NCBI GenBank assembly: GCA_949751835.1
Contig: CATKHK010000001.1
Location: 124,001 to 188,000, forward strand
Length of the DNA: 64,000 bases
Source of the DNA: Blepharisma japonicum
Taxonomy: Eukaryota; Ciliophora; Heterotrichea; Heterotrichida; Blepharismidae
Direction: 5' to 3'
The notes under the pieces are model-generated. The model was given only the letters and a program-made list of their open reading frames with translations, searched no databases and had not been told where the DNA came from. The position numbers and the translations under genes were made by a program. Shown here one piece after another: positions 44,652 through 55,481 of this stretch (its first letter is position 1; each line of letters starts with the position of its first letter).

Positions 44652-45224
44652 ATGGAGCCAACAGTTTCTGGGAGCTATTGCACATTTTCGATGTTTCTTC
44701 TCTGCAATTTACTTTTGCTTGCAGTAGGCATAACAGTAGGAACTTTAGCTATCTATATCTGCGCTGATCAAGATGATTTTTCATGGTATGATGGATTGTT
44801 TGCCCTGTTAGGATTTGTGATTGCTTTAACTGCAATCGCAAGTGTAAAGACAAAAGAGTCTCTGAAATGACTCTTTTTTTACATGCTTTTCTTGCTGATT
44901 CTTACTCTAATTGTGGCTGGATTAACTATTGGGCTGATTTTTTGGCACGATTTCGAGATCAAAATAGGGTTTGAAAACGCCTGGGGTGTTAGAGGAAGTT
45001 ATATTGGATCATGCGGAGTTATGCTATTTTGTGTAGTCATTGGATTTTTCTATAGAAAAAGTCTGATGTCTGCAATGATCAGACAAAGCCAAGAAGTAAA
45101 TTTCTCTGATATTCAAGGGCCATTAGTTTCTCCTAAAGCTGCAAAGCCACAAGAAATATCGAGAGGATTTCAGCAGAAGAGTTCTAAGAAAGGTAAGCCA
45201 GATTCATTATTTGAAATGAAGTAA
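44652..45224 (+). CDS. Four-TM small membrane protein (tetraspanin-like layout)
   Basis: 190 residues; one TGA ('SLKWLFFYM') is Trp. Four hydrophobic helices lie at about 12-32, 46-64, 72-94 and 112-134, then a polar tail. The layout TM-short loop-TM-TM-larger loop-TM resembles tetraspanin-like or claudin-like ciliate proteins, but the large extracellular loop is short and lacks the CCG motif. No family assigned. Confidence 0.7.
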
Positions 45225-45353
45225 TAAATAACTTAATTCTCATTATAACAGTTATACTTTTAACTGTTTTATAATGAATTATATTTTATTTTTTGAGCAA
45301 AATAATATTCAATGAAAAATTATTGGCTAATCCTAGGCATTATACAAATAAAA

Positions 45354-46805
45354 TTATTTTTTTGACATCAAAATCTTTTTATGTTCTGCTTCTGTTATTT
45401 GGCTCCATTTCATTCTGTCTCTTTCTGCGGAATGAATCATTTCAGTCATTAATTCTTTAGTAAGCTCGCCCGAAATGTTAGGAGCTAGAGGCCGATCTGG
45501 ATAAGTTATTTTATCAATTTCACTATTTCAATTTCCTATCCCTTTAAGGTGAGCTTCAATGTATTCATTAAGATTTTGGGTTTCTATAACATATCTATGA
45601 TATTTCTCATTGTATTCTTTTACTCGTTTCCTTGCATACTCTCTAATATAAATTTCTTTAATTTCTTCTGGGATTGATGAAGCCCCAACTTTATGTGCTT
45701 TTTCCTTAATAGTTTTTCTCCTTTTCCCTTTTCTCACTGAAGTTTTCTCAAAAATCTCATGCTCAGTTTCATTCCATTTATTAGTCCACATATAATAATA
45801 AGTTCTTTTCATAATAATAAACCTTTTCATTCCTCTTTGGATTGCATAAAGCTAAATATTAAGTACTTTTTGTTGCCAACTGAACATCATTTTCAACATA
45901 ATTGAAGAGGTAATCGAGGTTTCAATCATATTAACTATAGTGTTCATATTTCTCTCTCTTCTCTTCTTCAACCACCGCTTAACACGATTTACCAAATGAA
46001 ACTGAAGAACCTATATAAACTTTACTCTATTTGCCCTAATTCTTCTAATCTTTCTTCCTAAAATCGCAATTTTCCCTATGCATTTCGAAACTTGTCTGAG
46101 TCATTTTAATGTTGCCATAGCACGCCTTCTTAACTGAATTTTCCTTTTAAGTTTAACCTTTATAATATTAGCACATCCAAACATAGTAAAAATAGCTATC
46201 CATGACAGTCTAACTTTAAAAACTTCATTTTTCCTCATCCTCATATCAAGCTTTTTGAATTTTTCTGCAAGCTGCTCTTGTCGGTCTTTTTTCACAGCTT
46301 CTAAAATACAGTTTTTTGCTTGTCTTGCTATATCGCTTCTTGCCCTCTGCCTCCTTGACATAGATTTTGCTCTTTCAATTTTTTGCTCAGGAGAATATTT
46401 ACGCATATCTTTATTTTCTTCAATTTTTTTAGTCTCTTTTTCTTCAATTAATTGTTGCCTTTGCTTTAAAAATTGAGAAATATCGTGACTTAGATCAGCG
46501 TGATCTTGGAATCGAGAACTCCTTGAAAATTCAAATGATGGGCCTGACGCATTTGATGCATGGTAATACCTTCCTGGTCCTAAATGAGAGCTTGTGGAGT
46601 CAGGTGGGCCTATTTTTTTGGTGCTTGGTGCAGTTACATAGGAACTTCTAGGTCTTATATTGAGATATTGGAACCTTATAGGTGAGCCTACACGAAGAGA
46701 TGAGTAAGAAGACTTTGTTGGAGATTTTTCACGAGTTTGGTTAGAGTTTGGGGATAAAGACTTATCGTTGAATTTGGAAATATTGTATTCGTTATACTCG
46801 GCCAT
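45354..46805 (-). CDS. SHIPPO-like (STPGR) protein with helical basic C-terminus
   Basis: 473 residues after splicing introns 46011..46025 and 45852..45866 (both 15 nt) and reading TGA as Trp in 'ATLKWLRQ' and 'IGNWNSE'. The N-terminal 120 residues hold 'HLGPGRYYHASNASGPSFEF' followed by SRSSRF, a typical sperm-tail PG-rich repeat (PGP.Y....P...F..R). Then a coiled coil (about 115-165) and a strongly basic helix-rich region with IQ-like spacing ('KIRRIRANRVLQFHLVNRVK'). SHIPPO proteins are axonemal. Three separate frames joined by introns make one gene; the joins each restore the same reading frame. Confidence 0.75.
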
Positions 46806-46913
46806 GCAATTAAACTTCCATAATTACCTATAATGATAGAGAAAAAAGCTGCAGCTTAATTTAAATGTAAATCTAGATAGAGTGATTTATTAGATACTAA
46901 ATATAGTAAGCCA

Positions 46914-47684
46914 TTAAGGCTCCGTGAGCACAAGCTCTCCGTTTTCCAAACTGAGCATTGAAATCAAATATTCATAATTATTTTTTCCTTTCATCAAGAA
47001 AATTGCATCATTAAGAGAGATTTCAAGCGTATGCTTGAATATATCTCCAGGCATATATGCGTCTAAGCGCATTATTCTAAATATAAAATACTTATTATCA
47101 GCCTTTATATCGATAATATATGGCTTATTGTCAAGCACAATCTGGCCTGAGTAAAAAGATGATCCTTCATTTGGGGTTCTAAATTTCGGTATTTCTACAT
47201 CATATTTAGATGTGTTCAGTCCGCTGATTTTTCTCATATGGTCGCCAGGACCCAAAATATAAGGATATTCACATATTGACCTTGCTAATTTTTCTTGCTC
47301 ATGTCTTTCAGTTTTCTGTTTTGAGTAATCAAAAATAGATTTCGCCTGCTGAAGCCTTTTAAGCAATGCATAATTTTCAATTGTAATCTGAACCAGACGA
47401 TTCTTGCGTTGGCCTCAATTTGAAGGTTTGTTTGGTTCAGGCCTTAGCTTTGGTAAGCTGCTTGATCGCTTGCCTTTTTGAATATCAGAGAGCTTATTCA
47501 GCAGAATTAAATTTTCGTTTTCAATTTTTGTCAGTCTTTCTTAATAATAATTACCATCATTCAGCCTTTTTTGTCGATTATGCAGGTCAAGATTTGAGCG
47601 ATTCCTATTTAATCTTTCATTGGCGACTTTTGGGTTCTCGATATCCCAAATTGTTTGCAAATTTTTATTTGGCGAAAAGCTCAT
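46914..47684 (-). CDS. CFAP97-like ciliary protein
   Basis: 251 residues after removing a 15-nt intron at 47540..47554; TGA in 'PSNWGQR' is Trp. The first 130 residues match the CFAP97/KIAA1430 (hemingway) type: 'NRQKRLNDERLTKIENENLI' followed by LLNKLS, and a second 'RLVQITIENYALLKRLQQAK' block, both with the 'R...I..EN..LL.r' pattern. The C-terminal half is beta-like ('GQIVLDNKPYIIDIKADNKY'). CFAP97 family members are needed for motile cilia. Assignment rests on the repeated EN-LL motif. Confidence 0.65.
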
Positions 47685-47728
47685 AAGTTATTATTTTAAG
47701 AAAATTAATTTTCCTACATCATTCTAAA

Positions 47729-49369
47729 ATGGAGGACAGAGAAGTTGAGTTGCAATCTCGCACAAGGGAAGCTATTGAAAAAATTCTGGATTTAAACATG
47801 ACTGAGGCTGATCTCCAGCAAATTTCTCCCCAAGACCAGCATTTGGTATGAAAAGTTTTAATACTGGATGACACGTCAAATCTATGCATTGCTCCGCTAA
47901 TTCACTTAGGAAACCTCAGGCTTCACAACATTACATTATGCTTAAGACTAAATGAGCCTAGAAGGCAGCTACAATCGGTTACAGCAATTTACTTAATAGA
48001 GCCTACAGTAGCAAATATCGACCAATTCATAAAAGACTGCAAAATGAAATTGTATGATTATTTCCAGATTAATTTTTTATACCCGCCTAAACCTGTAATA
48101 ATGCAATCCTTAGCGTCTGGATTGGTTGCGGAAAACTCCATTTCGAGACTGCTAAAAGTATATGAGCAATATCTGAAATATATCTTGTTAGAAGACTCAT
48201 TATTTATGCTGAATTCCCACTCGTTCGAAAGTTTACAACAGCCAGGTATAAGTGACTATGAAATTGAGGCTATGCTTGAAGATGTCGCTTTAGGCCTTTT
48301 TTCTGTGCTAAAAACATGCAAAATTTGGCCAATTATAAGAGCTGGACGTGGGTTTAGTGAAATAGTTGCAAATAAGCTTGCAGAGCTGTGCTGGGAGCAC
48401 CCAGATGACGTGTCTCACTTATCAAGACCTTTGCTACTTATTGTGGACAGAAGCATTGATTTTTCAGTCATGTTCCATCATCCTTGGACTTATCAAGCTC
48501 TCGCATTTGACGTCTTCAAAAACAGCTTAAATAAAATAGTAATCCCAGGAAACCCTCCTACCTTGTATGAGCTCGACAAATCCCGAGACTCTTTATGAAA
48601 AGAACAAAGCAGCAATAAATTTGGCGACGTCTTACAAACAGTAGATAAAACTTTTAAAGAGTGAAAAGACCAGTATGACCAGATAGGGAATAATATTACT
48701 GAAGCTTTTGATAGTGTCCCTGAGATGGCTGAAAAAAAGTCACAATTGGATTTACATATGAATTTAGCTACAGCTATGGTAGACCAAGTACAATCAAGAC
48801 ATTTAGACCAGTTTAATCAGCTTGAAGAAAAATTGATGAGTGGGAAGTCAGCAAATCTACAAGAGATACTTAATATGCAGCCAGCCCCAACTGCAGAAGC
48901 AGAAGCTTGGGAAAAAGACAAATTAAGGATACAAATTATTGCATTTTTGAATAAATTTGTAGAAGAAATCCCTGATAGCAGCTTGCAGAATTATTTGAGC
49001 AGCTTGAGAGGGAATGTCGAGCAGCAGTCAACGCTACAGTATTTGTCAGGATTTGCAGAAAAAGTCAAAGGGAAGCTCATGGGACATGAAAAAATGTTCC
49101 CTATGACTAAGCTTGTGCACTCAGTGATGGAAAATAAAGCGAAGGAAAAAGATTTGGAGTATTATGATTCAATTCATAGAAATGGACTTAAATATAAGAG
49201 AGAATACACAGAAGCTATTGTGTTTGTAGTAGGAGGAGGAAATTATGCAGAGTACCATAACTTGCTTCATTATGCACAAAAGTTTGAGAAAACAATTGTA
49301 TATGGCTCGACGGATCTTCCAACTCCTAATCAGTTCTTAGAGCAACTTCAGCGCTTATCTCAATTATAA
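47729..49369 (+). CDS. SLY1: Sly1/SCFD1-type Sec1/Munc18 (SM) protein
   Basis: 546 residues; TGA codons in 'QHLVWKVLILDD', 'DSLWKEQ' and 'FKEWKDQ' are Trp, with the rest in one frame. Sec1 features: N-terminal 'WKVLILDDTSNLCIAPLIHL', 'YLIEPTVANIDQFIKDC', 'RPLLLIVDRSIDFSVMFHHP' (SM 'lli.DR..D..t.llH..tYqal' block) and C-terminal 'TEAIVFVVGGGNYAEYHNL' ('i.vfv.GG.ty.E...l'). The mix of 'LRLHNITLCL' and this motif fits Sly1, which guides SNARE assembly between ER and Golgi with a syntaxin-5 partner. Slightly shorter than human SCFD1 (642). Confidence 0.92.
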
Positions 49370-49625
49370 TTAGTATTTAACCAATATATGGGCAGCTATT
49401 TTCAGATATATTAATAAGCATTTACTTTAATTATCATTCTTACTAACTATTTTTTATGTCTAGGCAAATTATTTTTTTTATTTTTTTAACTCTATTTAAG
49501 AATTAGGATGGACTTATAGAGTTTCTAGCTAAAAATGGAGACGATTTATATAATGGCTATCGCAAAATTCTATCAACTGGCACCGAGCCGTATAAGGCAT
49601 CCTATATCTTAAATTTTATAACGAA

Positions 49626-50576
49626 TTATAATAGAAGAGACTTAACATGCTCATAAACTGACCAAGAGACAGCAGCGCCTGGCAAGAAGAACATCATACG
49701 AGGTACCATTCCTCTTAGGAACCCTCTAAGACCATCTTCCAAATAAATCAGACTTATCGCGTTTTGTATGTTCCCATATCTGGGCTTCGACAAATTCCCT
49801 TGACTTTGCATAAATTTCGTGCCGCAGCTTGGACAAGTTTCTCTCTGCGTCTGCAATCTCGTCTTAATAACATCCAAAGGAGTTGTGAGTCCAGCTGCTA
49901 AGGCTGCTGAAACTCCTGCACAGGTAAAGAACCCATACATTGAGACATTTCCATCTGGGTACAGCTGTGACTTAAAATTCTCATAGAAAGTCATAAACAG
50001 CACAGCTTGTGGCATGTTCATTATCTGCATATTTTTTACCAGTGTTATAGGCAAGCTTCTATATAAGCTGATGATTCCTTCATTTCCCACCACATGCTTA
50101 AGCATTCCAATTGGCCCTTTTACTCTATTTAATTGTATTCTCTGCTTGATTACTAAATAATGATTACCATCCATTGGAGTTATGATAATATCGTGAGAAG
50201 ATGTTGCCAAAATTCCTGTGATTGCTGTTGAAAAAAAATAAAAATCTTTATTGCTTTCAATTTGGAAATGCCTTTTTGAATATTCATAGATTGAAAAATA
50301 AGCTGCATGAGCAGGCACACAACCGAGGATAACGGTAGAAACCCCTCTCCACATTTTGATAAATCCTTCGTTTTTCATTAACTTAGCAATATCTCAGTAC
50401 GAGGCTGATCGTGTAGACTCTGCTTGAGCGAATGTCTAATTGGATTTCACCTTAATAGTGTCAAAAGGGAATGAAATTGAATGTTCTACAACACCTGCAC
50501 AAGATCCGGCTAGCATGTGTGTTTTAAAGGGTAAATTTTCTGCATTGTCTTCCCAGTCGAGCAGCTTTTCTTCCAT
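49626..50576 (-). CDS. Mitoferrin-like mitochondrial carrier (SLC25)
   Basis: 306 residues after removing two 15-nt introns at 50436..50450 and 50153..50167 (minus strand); TGA in 'ASYWDIAK' is Trp. Three carrier repeats: 'FPFDTIKT' at the first splice join, '[14 protein letters not shown]' created by the second splice, and '[15 protein letters not shown]'. '[20 protein letters not shown]' and '[14 protein letters not shown]' match mitoferrin (MRS3/MRS4, SLC25A28/37), the inner-membrane iron importer. The second intron contains no stop and is a multiple of three, so an unspliced reading would add five residues that break the carrier motif. Head-to-head with NF-YB at 15 bp. Confidence 0.88.
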
Positions 50577-50591
50577 TCTTTTTTAATAAAA

Positions 50592-51014
50592 ATGTCAGAG
50601 GAAGGAGATCCTCGAGAGCAGGACAGATTCTTGCCTATTGCAAATATATCAAGAATCATGAAAAAAGCACTACCTCCTCAAGCAAAAATTAGTAAAGATG
50701 CTAAAGAATGCGTCCAAGAATGCGTATCCGAGTTTATCAGCTTTATTACCAGTGAAGCCTGCGAGAAATGCTTAAGTGAAAGAAGGAAAACTATTAGTGG
50801 TGACGATTTAATGTATGCAATGAATACTCTTGGATTTGAAAAATATATTGAACCTTTAAGGGTTTACTTACAAAGGTATAGAGATCTTTCAAAAGGGGAT
50901 AAACCTGAAGAGGCTGGGATTCCTCCAATGCTTTTCCCAAATAATGTGCTAAAACATGAGGGAAATGGAGAAGAAGAAGAGGAGGATGAAGAGGAAGAAG
51001 AAAAATCTGATTAA
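50592..51014 (+). CDS. NFYB: NF-YB/HAP3 CCAAT-binding factor subunit (histone fold)
   Basis: 140 residues. The histone-fold domain, residues 8-100, contains '[20 protein letters not shown]', '[20 protein letters not shown]', '[20 protein letters not shown]' and '[14 protein letters not shown]', the NF-YB hallmark including the DNA-contact 'RFLPIANI'. With NF-YC and NF-YA it binds CCAAT promoters. A short acidic tail follows. The start is only 15 bp from the mitoferrin start on the other strand. Confidence 0.95.
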   Translation: MSEEGDPREQDRFLPIANISRIMKKALPPQAKISKDAKECVQECVSEFISFITSEACEKCLSERRKTISGDDLMYAMNTLGFEKYIEPLRVYLQRYRDLSKGDKPEEAGIPPMLFPNNVLKHEGNGEEEEEDEEEEEKSD

Positions 51015-51175
51015 AATTAATAAATAGAGAATGAGATTATTATAAAATTTTGATATGAAATTCAAAAGATTTTTGCATTTTGTAAATAAAGCATAGCTAT
51101 TAATAAGCTTAAAGGATATTTTGGTTAGTTTTAAGCATAAGAAAACTCATAAATGGATAAGTTATAATAAAAAAT

Positions 51176-51388
51176 ATGGGTAATTGCATGGATCCACCTT
51201 CGTTAACTCAGCTAAACAAAAAGGAAATCAAGCTAAAGTTTGATAAAGAAGAGACCGCAATGGGGCCGGAGTATCGCCAGAAAACTACTGATGACCAAAC
51301 ACTTAAAGTTCTCACTGCAGAAAAGGCAAGAGCTCCTCAACAATCTCGAACATACGAAAAAGGTACTGTTAGGGTATCAGTGTTCTAA
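51176..51388 (+). CDS. Small N-myristoylated protein, 70 residues
   Basis: The N-terminus MGNCMDPPS is a strong N-myristoylation signal with Cys4 for palmitoylation, as in the PP2C at 53816 (MGNCC). The rest is charged ('KKEIKLKFDKEETAMGPEYR'). Likely a membrane-anchored adaptor; no family recognised. Ends TAA. Confidence 0.6.
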   Translation: MGNCMDPPSLTQLNKKEIKLKFDKEETAMGPEYRQKTTDDQTLKVLTAEKARAPQQSRTYEKGTVRVSVF

Positions 51389-51744
51389 GATAAAATATTC
51401 TAATAATAACAAATTTTAGCATTTCATTGCTTTTGTTAATATTGAAAATTTCTCAACATATTTTAAAATACTAGCAATAAAAGAATATGATAATTTTTTC
51501 TGATGTCAAAACTTTATTCTATATATTCTTCTTTAAGATAATATAGCAAATATTTACAAATATTTGAGTCTCTATTTTGAGAGAAATGGCTTTATAAAAA
51601 CTAATAAATTCAATTTTGTAAGCTCAAGCATGTTTTAAATAAAGCATAAGATTTTGTATAAAAATGTGATTGTTTGTAATAATTTACAGCATAAATTTTA
51701 TGTTTGCTTTATATGAAATTTCATTCATTTTCTTAAACAATTAA
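51389..51744. other. AT-rich intergenic region
   Basis: About 355 bp between two plus-strand genes. Repeated short A/T words (TAAAGCATA twice, also at about 51090) but no gene, RNA or clear repeat. Confidence 0.35.
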
Positions 51745-52606
51745 ATGGCATCGAAACAAATCAATAGCGATTTACTTATAGCTTCAGAAACAGAGCGAGC
51801 AAAAATCAGTGTCCAACGTCAAGAAGAACAAAAAGAAATCATAGCAAAAGTTGCAGAAGACGCTAGAAGTTTTATTAACCAAAATAAAGCAGACGTAATT
51901 TTCAACATAGAAAGCTGTGGATTTAGCATTTCGTTGCCTACAAGAGTCCTCACAAATTTTCGGAGAAGATTCTATAGAGCTGATGCCTCTTTACTTTGAA
52001 CTTGCTGATGGCAACTTAAAAATCGGTCGTAAAAAGCGCGCTGAAGGGTTTTTAATTGGAGGCCGCTGGACGTTACTTAAGCATCAGCCTAGTGAAAACG
52101 AAAAAACTGAAGAAAATAAAGAATTCGAAAAAAGAGTTTCCAAGCTTAGATCACGTCTATTGAAAAGTTTTGGATTTCTATTTACAGAAATCGGAAATTA
52201 TCATGACGCTCTTGGCTCATTGACAGAAAATATTTATTTGGAAAGCTTAGATAAAGGGCCTGAGCATTATTCAATATCTGGGTCTTATTATCTTATGGGG
52301 AATATCTTTTTACAGCAGCAGAAAAAAGAAGAAGCCTTAAGTTTTTATAATCAAATGAATTTGACGTGGAAAAAATTTTTGGATAATACTGAAGATCAAG
52401 AATCTTCAGGAATAAAAAAAGTAGAAATTGAGCAAGCTTGCAATGAGTTAAATGAAGTCTTAACATTTGTGGAAAAACACCTAGGAGATGATAGCGACAT
52501 GCATGCAGAAATTAGAAATACATTATCAAGGCTCTATGATTATATTAATGAAATTGATAAAAAAGAACATAGAGCCAGTCATCTAGAAGAAAATGATGAA
52601 GAATAA
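51745..52606 (+). CDS. TPR protein similar to ZMYND12 (without the MYND finger)
   Basis: 281 residues after splicing a 16-nt intron at 51895..51910, which shifts the frame from 'NQNKAD' to 'KAVDLAFRCLQESSQIFGED'. The protein is a TPR stack: 'SIELMPLYFELADGNLKIGR', 'LLKSFGFLFTEIGNYHDALG', and 'GPEHYSISGSYYLMGNIFLQ' with 'EEALSFYNQ'. 'GPEH....G.Y..M.N' is the ZMYND12-like motif; ZMYND12 partners TTC29 in axonemal dynein assembly and transport. No MYND finger is present here. Ends TAA. Confidence 0.6.
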
Positions 52607-52663
52607 ATAATAATTTGTTTTAAATTTGCATAACTTCTTTAAATATATTTAAAATATATTTAA

Positions 52664-52810
52664 TTAAGGATTTTGTAATTTATCAAGTAGATATTTCAAC
52701 TCTTGTGGACCTGTGTGCATAATTATATTCCTAAACAGTGAGTTTTCAACTGCAGCAAGCTCTTTTCATCTGTTTGAACAAAAATAATTAAAAATTATGA
52801 ATGAAATATA
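52664..52810 (-). pseudogene. Possible gene remnant or ATG-less small gene
   Basis: A minus-strand frame with coding character ends at TAA 52666..52664 and stays open for about 48 codons, including 'ELAAVENSLFRNIIMHTGPQ' and 'KYLLDKLQNP'. TGA would be Trp in 'NRWKEL'. There is no ATG except an internal one 18 codons from the stop, and I find no 15/16-nt intron that would supply a start. It may be the 3' end of a decayed gene, or chance. Confidence 0.3.
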
Positions 52811-52911
52811 TTAAGGTCTTAGAATTTTAACTATAATATATAAAAATTATATATATCATGACTAAAATAGGCTTATGGATTTTCAAGATACGCTAAGATA
52901 TATTTTTATAT

Positions 52912-53790
52912 ATGGAGATACCAGAAATCGAAGCTCAGCTGAAGGAGATATTTGCTAATATCAATAAAGATTCTTATTTATTACGCCTCCAGCAAATTCT
53001 ATCTTCAGAAGAAAACGTAAATTTGATAAAATCTTATCCATTAGCCAGAAATCTTTTGGATATGATTTATGCAAATTTGCAGAAATCTTTATTGCCATCA
53101 AGTCTATATCATTTAATCCTATCACTTTCTTCTCATATTCCTAAATATCAAGCTCAAGTAGGCAGAGCAAGATCAATCCATGATTTAAAAGGTAACTTTT
53201 TATGGTACGAACAAGGATGCAAAGAACTATTCAACTCGCCTAATAAAACACTAAAAAGGCTTAATCTATTCCACATGATGGACACCCGCAGCAAAAGATA
53301 TTTATACATGAAGCATGGAAAATATCTTTTGCAAGATACCAAGCAGAAAGTTATCTGTTATATGCTGAGTGACAGAAAAACCACTCTCAGCAGTAGAGTT
53401 ACTTTGATAATCTACAGTTATGAAGGAAAAAATAAAGAAGCTTTATTATTCGAAACTAGAAAATCCAGACATGTGCTTCCTAATCATAATGAAAAAAATG
53501 AAACAAAAGCTTTTGAAGAAAAACCTGCAATTCATAGTCAAAGTCCTATAGCATTTTACCCTGACGCTGCTTTATTTACCCCTTCTGTATTATCAGCTCA
53601 AATTGATAAAGAAACCAATTTATTCAAAATTTCCCAAGGCTTTTTCATAAGCACTGACAATGAAAATTTATGGACAAGAGACACTATAAGAGTTGAAGAC
53701 TTATCCTTTACTTCTCCTGATTTTCAGCAGGATTTCAAATTGCCTCGCAAAATGAGCGTTAGCAATATCATAATAAGTGATTTTCATTAA
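52912..53790 (+). CDS. Unrecognised protein, possible PAS-like fold, 292 residues
   Basis: One frame, no TGA or intron. The N-terminal 90 residues are helical. Residues about 92-140 ('GNFLWYEQGCKELFNSPNKT', then 'LFHMMDTRSKRYLYMKH') have the rhythm of a PAS domain ('G.....N....LfGy....l.g..l..l....'), with beta strands later. The end is beta-rich ('RKMSVSNIIISDFH'). PAS assignment is tentative. Converges on the PP2C gene with 25 bp between stops. Confidence 0.65.
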   Translation: MEIPEIEAQLKEIFANINKDSYLLRLQQILSSEENVNLIKSYPLARNLLDMIYANLQKSLLPSSLYHLILSLSSHIPKYQAQVGRARSIHDLKGNFLWYEQGCKELFNSPNKTLKRLNLFHMMDTRSKRYLYMKHGKYLLQDTKQKVICYMLSDRKTTLSSRVTLIIYSYEGKNKEALLFETRKSRHVLPNHNEKNETKAFEEKPAIHSQSPIAFYPDAALFTPSVLSAQIDKETNLFKISQGFFISTDNENLWTRDTIRVEDLSFTSPDFQQDFKLPRKMSVSNIIISDFH

Positions 53791-53815
53791 TTGCTTGAGT
53801 AAAATTAATTTATGG

Positions 53816-55201
53816 CTATTTAATATCATTACCTTCCTCTTCTTGCATAACCTGTATAGCAGCTTCCAAAATTTCATTATTTTCGTCTCCTTTTGCAATG
53901 CTTCCTCTGGCTGGGTCATTTCTCACAATATTTTTTGGTCTAATTATGTCGCTTTCGAATGTGACGCTTTGGAATTTTTGTACATTTCTATCACTTCTAG
54001 GTGTTCTTTCTCCTATTCCTATAGGCTCTACGCTGGTAAATTCTATGATAACTACTGAAATATCATCAATCATTACGTCTTCTTCTTCAACTACCCCAAA
54101 CCACCTGTGTCTTGCTTCTTCACATAGCAATCTTGCTATGGTTGAGTTAGAGATTTTGGATGGATAATTGTCTGCGGGAAATCCTTTAGTAATTCCTCTG
54201 AATTTTTCTACAAAATTTATAACTTCTTGGTTGTCCATGACATCTCAGAGGCCATCTGAAGCAAGAATTACAAATTGGTCACTTTCAGGGTAAAATTCAA
54301 AACTGTTGCAGATTGGGGTGGAACTGACACCTATTTCGTGGGCTACAGTATCGCCAATAGATCTTGACATAGCTAGACCTGGGTAGTTTCCACGTTTAAG
54401 CCAAACTCTATATGGGCCGACAGGCTGCCCAGCATCATCAGTGATTTTTTCGACGACCCCGCCAGCTGCTGTTATTCTTTTGAGCTCTTCAACGTGATTA
54501 GGCTTTTGGTCTACTGTAATTGTAACTGGTGATAATAATCTTAAGGGTATTACTTTGTTTGATCATTTAGAAGGAATTTTATGCTCTATGTGTTGGGGCT
54601 TGATTTTCGCACCTTCTCTGGGCAAAGTTGCTAATATAGCTCTTGAGTCTCCTACGCTTCCTGCATGGATTGATGTAGAGTTTAGCACCACAATAACTGC
54701 AGTTGTGCCAGATAAACTTGTGACGAGTCCACTCATGTTCAAGCTGTCGTCACATTCTTGAACCATTTCGATTATCCCATCAATTGGATTTTTTTCGAAT
54801 TTTATGAAATTTTCAGTGAAAAAGTTTACCATATAATCTTTGCAGAAGCTTGCGATTTTTTGACCTTCTTTACCATGCCCATCAAACAAAACTGCTAAAA
54901 TAGTATCATCTTTGTATAGAAATGTGTAAGTATCTTGGCATTCTTTAGAGATTTCGCCGCGCGGGTCAAGTCCTGGGATTACACATCCAGTCATACGTAT
55001 AGGAATTTTCCCCACTGTGCAGACTAAGGTTTCCTGATGAATTGGCGCTAGTAATTCAAATTTCACCGCTTGGCTCCCGTTTATTCTTCCGATATTGTCT
55101 TTGCTAATTATATGGATAGATTGGTGTTTTTGATATTCTGGATCTATGTTAGAAGTCGGCACCAAATTCTGAGCGCTTGGGTTTAGACAACAGTTTCCCA
55201 T
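53816..55201 (-). CDS. PP2C (PPM) Ser/Thr phosphatase, N-terminally lipid-modified
   Basis: 461 residues, TAG stop. TGA codons in 'PSKWSNKV' and in 'ASDGLWDVMDNQEV' are Trp; the latter is an invariant PP2C position. Motifs: 'AVLFDGHGKEG' (metal-binding Asp), 'SGTTAVIVVL', 'GSVGDSRAIL', 'AAGGVVEKI', 'LAMSRSIGD', 'VILASDGLWDV' and 'DDISVVIIEF' at the end. All metal-coordinating Asp are present, so it should be an active Mg/Mn-dependent phosphatase. N-terminus MGNCCLN suggests myristoyl plus palmitoyl anchoring. A C-terminal extension of about 70 residues follows the domain. Confidence 0.93.
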
Positions 55202-55481
55202 TCTTTTTACTATCTAATTCATATTAAATTTTTAAATGATAAGCCTATTCCAAAGCAAAATACCAGAAATTATAATATATTAAACCTTATGGCTAAATTT
55301 TATATAAATAAAGTATTATTCTCTAATAAATACTGAGATAAATAGCTACCTATAGTACTATAAAATTAAAAAATAGTAAATGCATAAATCTTGATTAATC
55401 TTTATAATATTACAAGAAAAGCAATTAAAGCTCAATATTTATATGCAAGATAATGAAATATATAAAAATCGAAATTAAAGG

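Noticed and set aside
49531-49612. tRNA or other structured RNA in the GC-richer patch near 49.55 kb
   Set aside because: I could not find a B-box (GGTTCRANNCC) or a clover-leaf pairing; the ATG frame there is only 26 codons.
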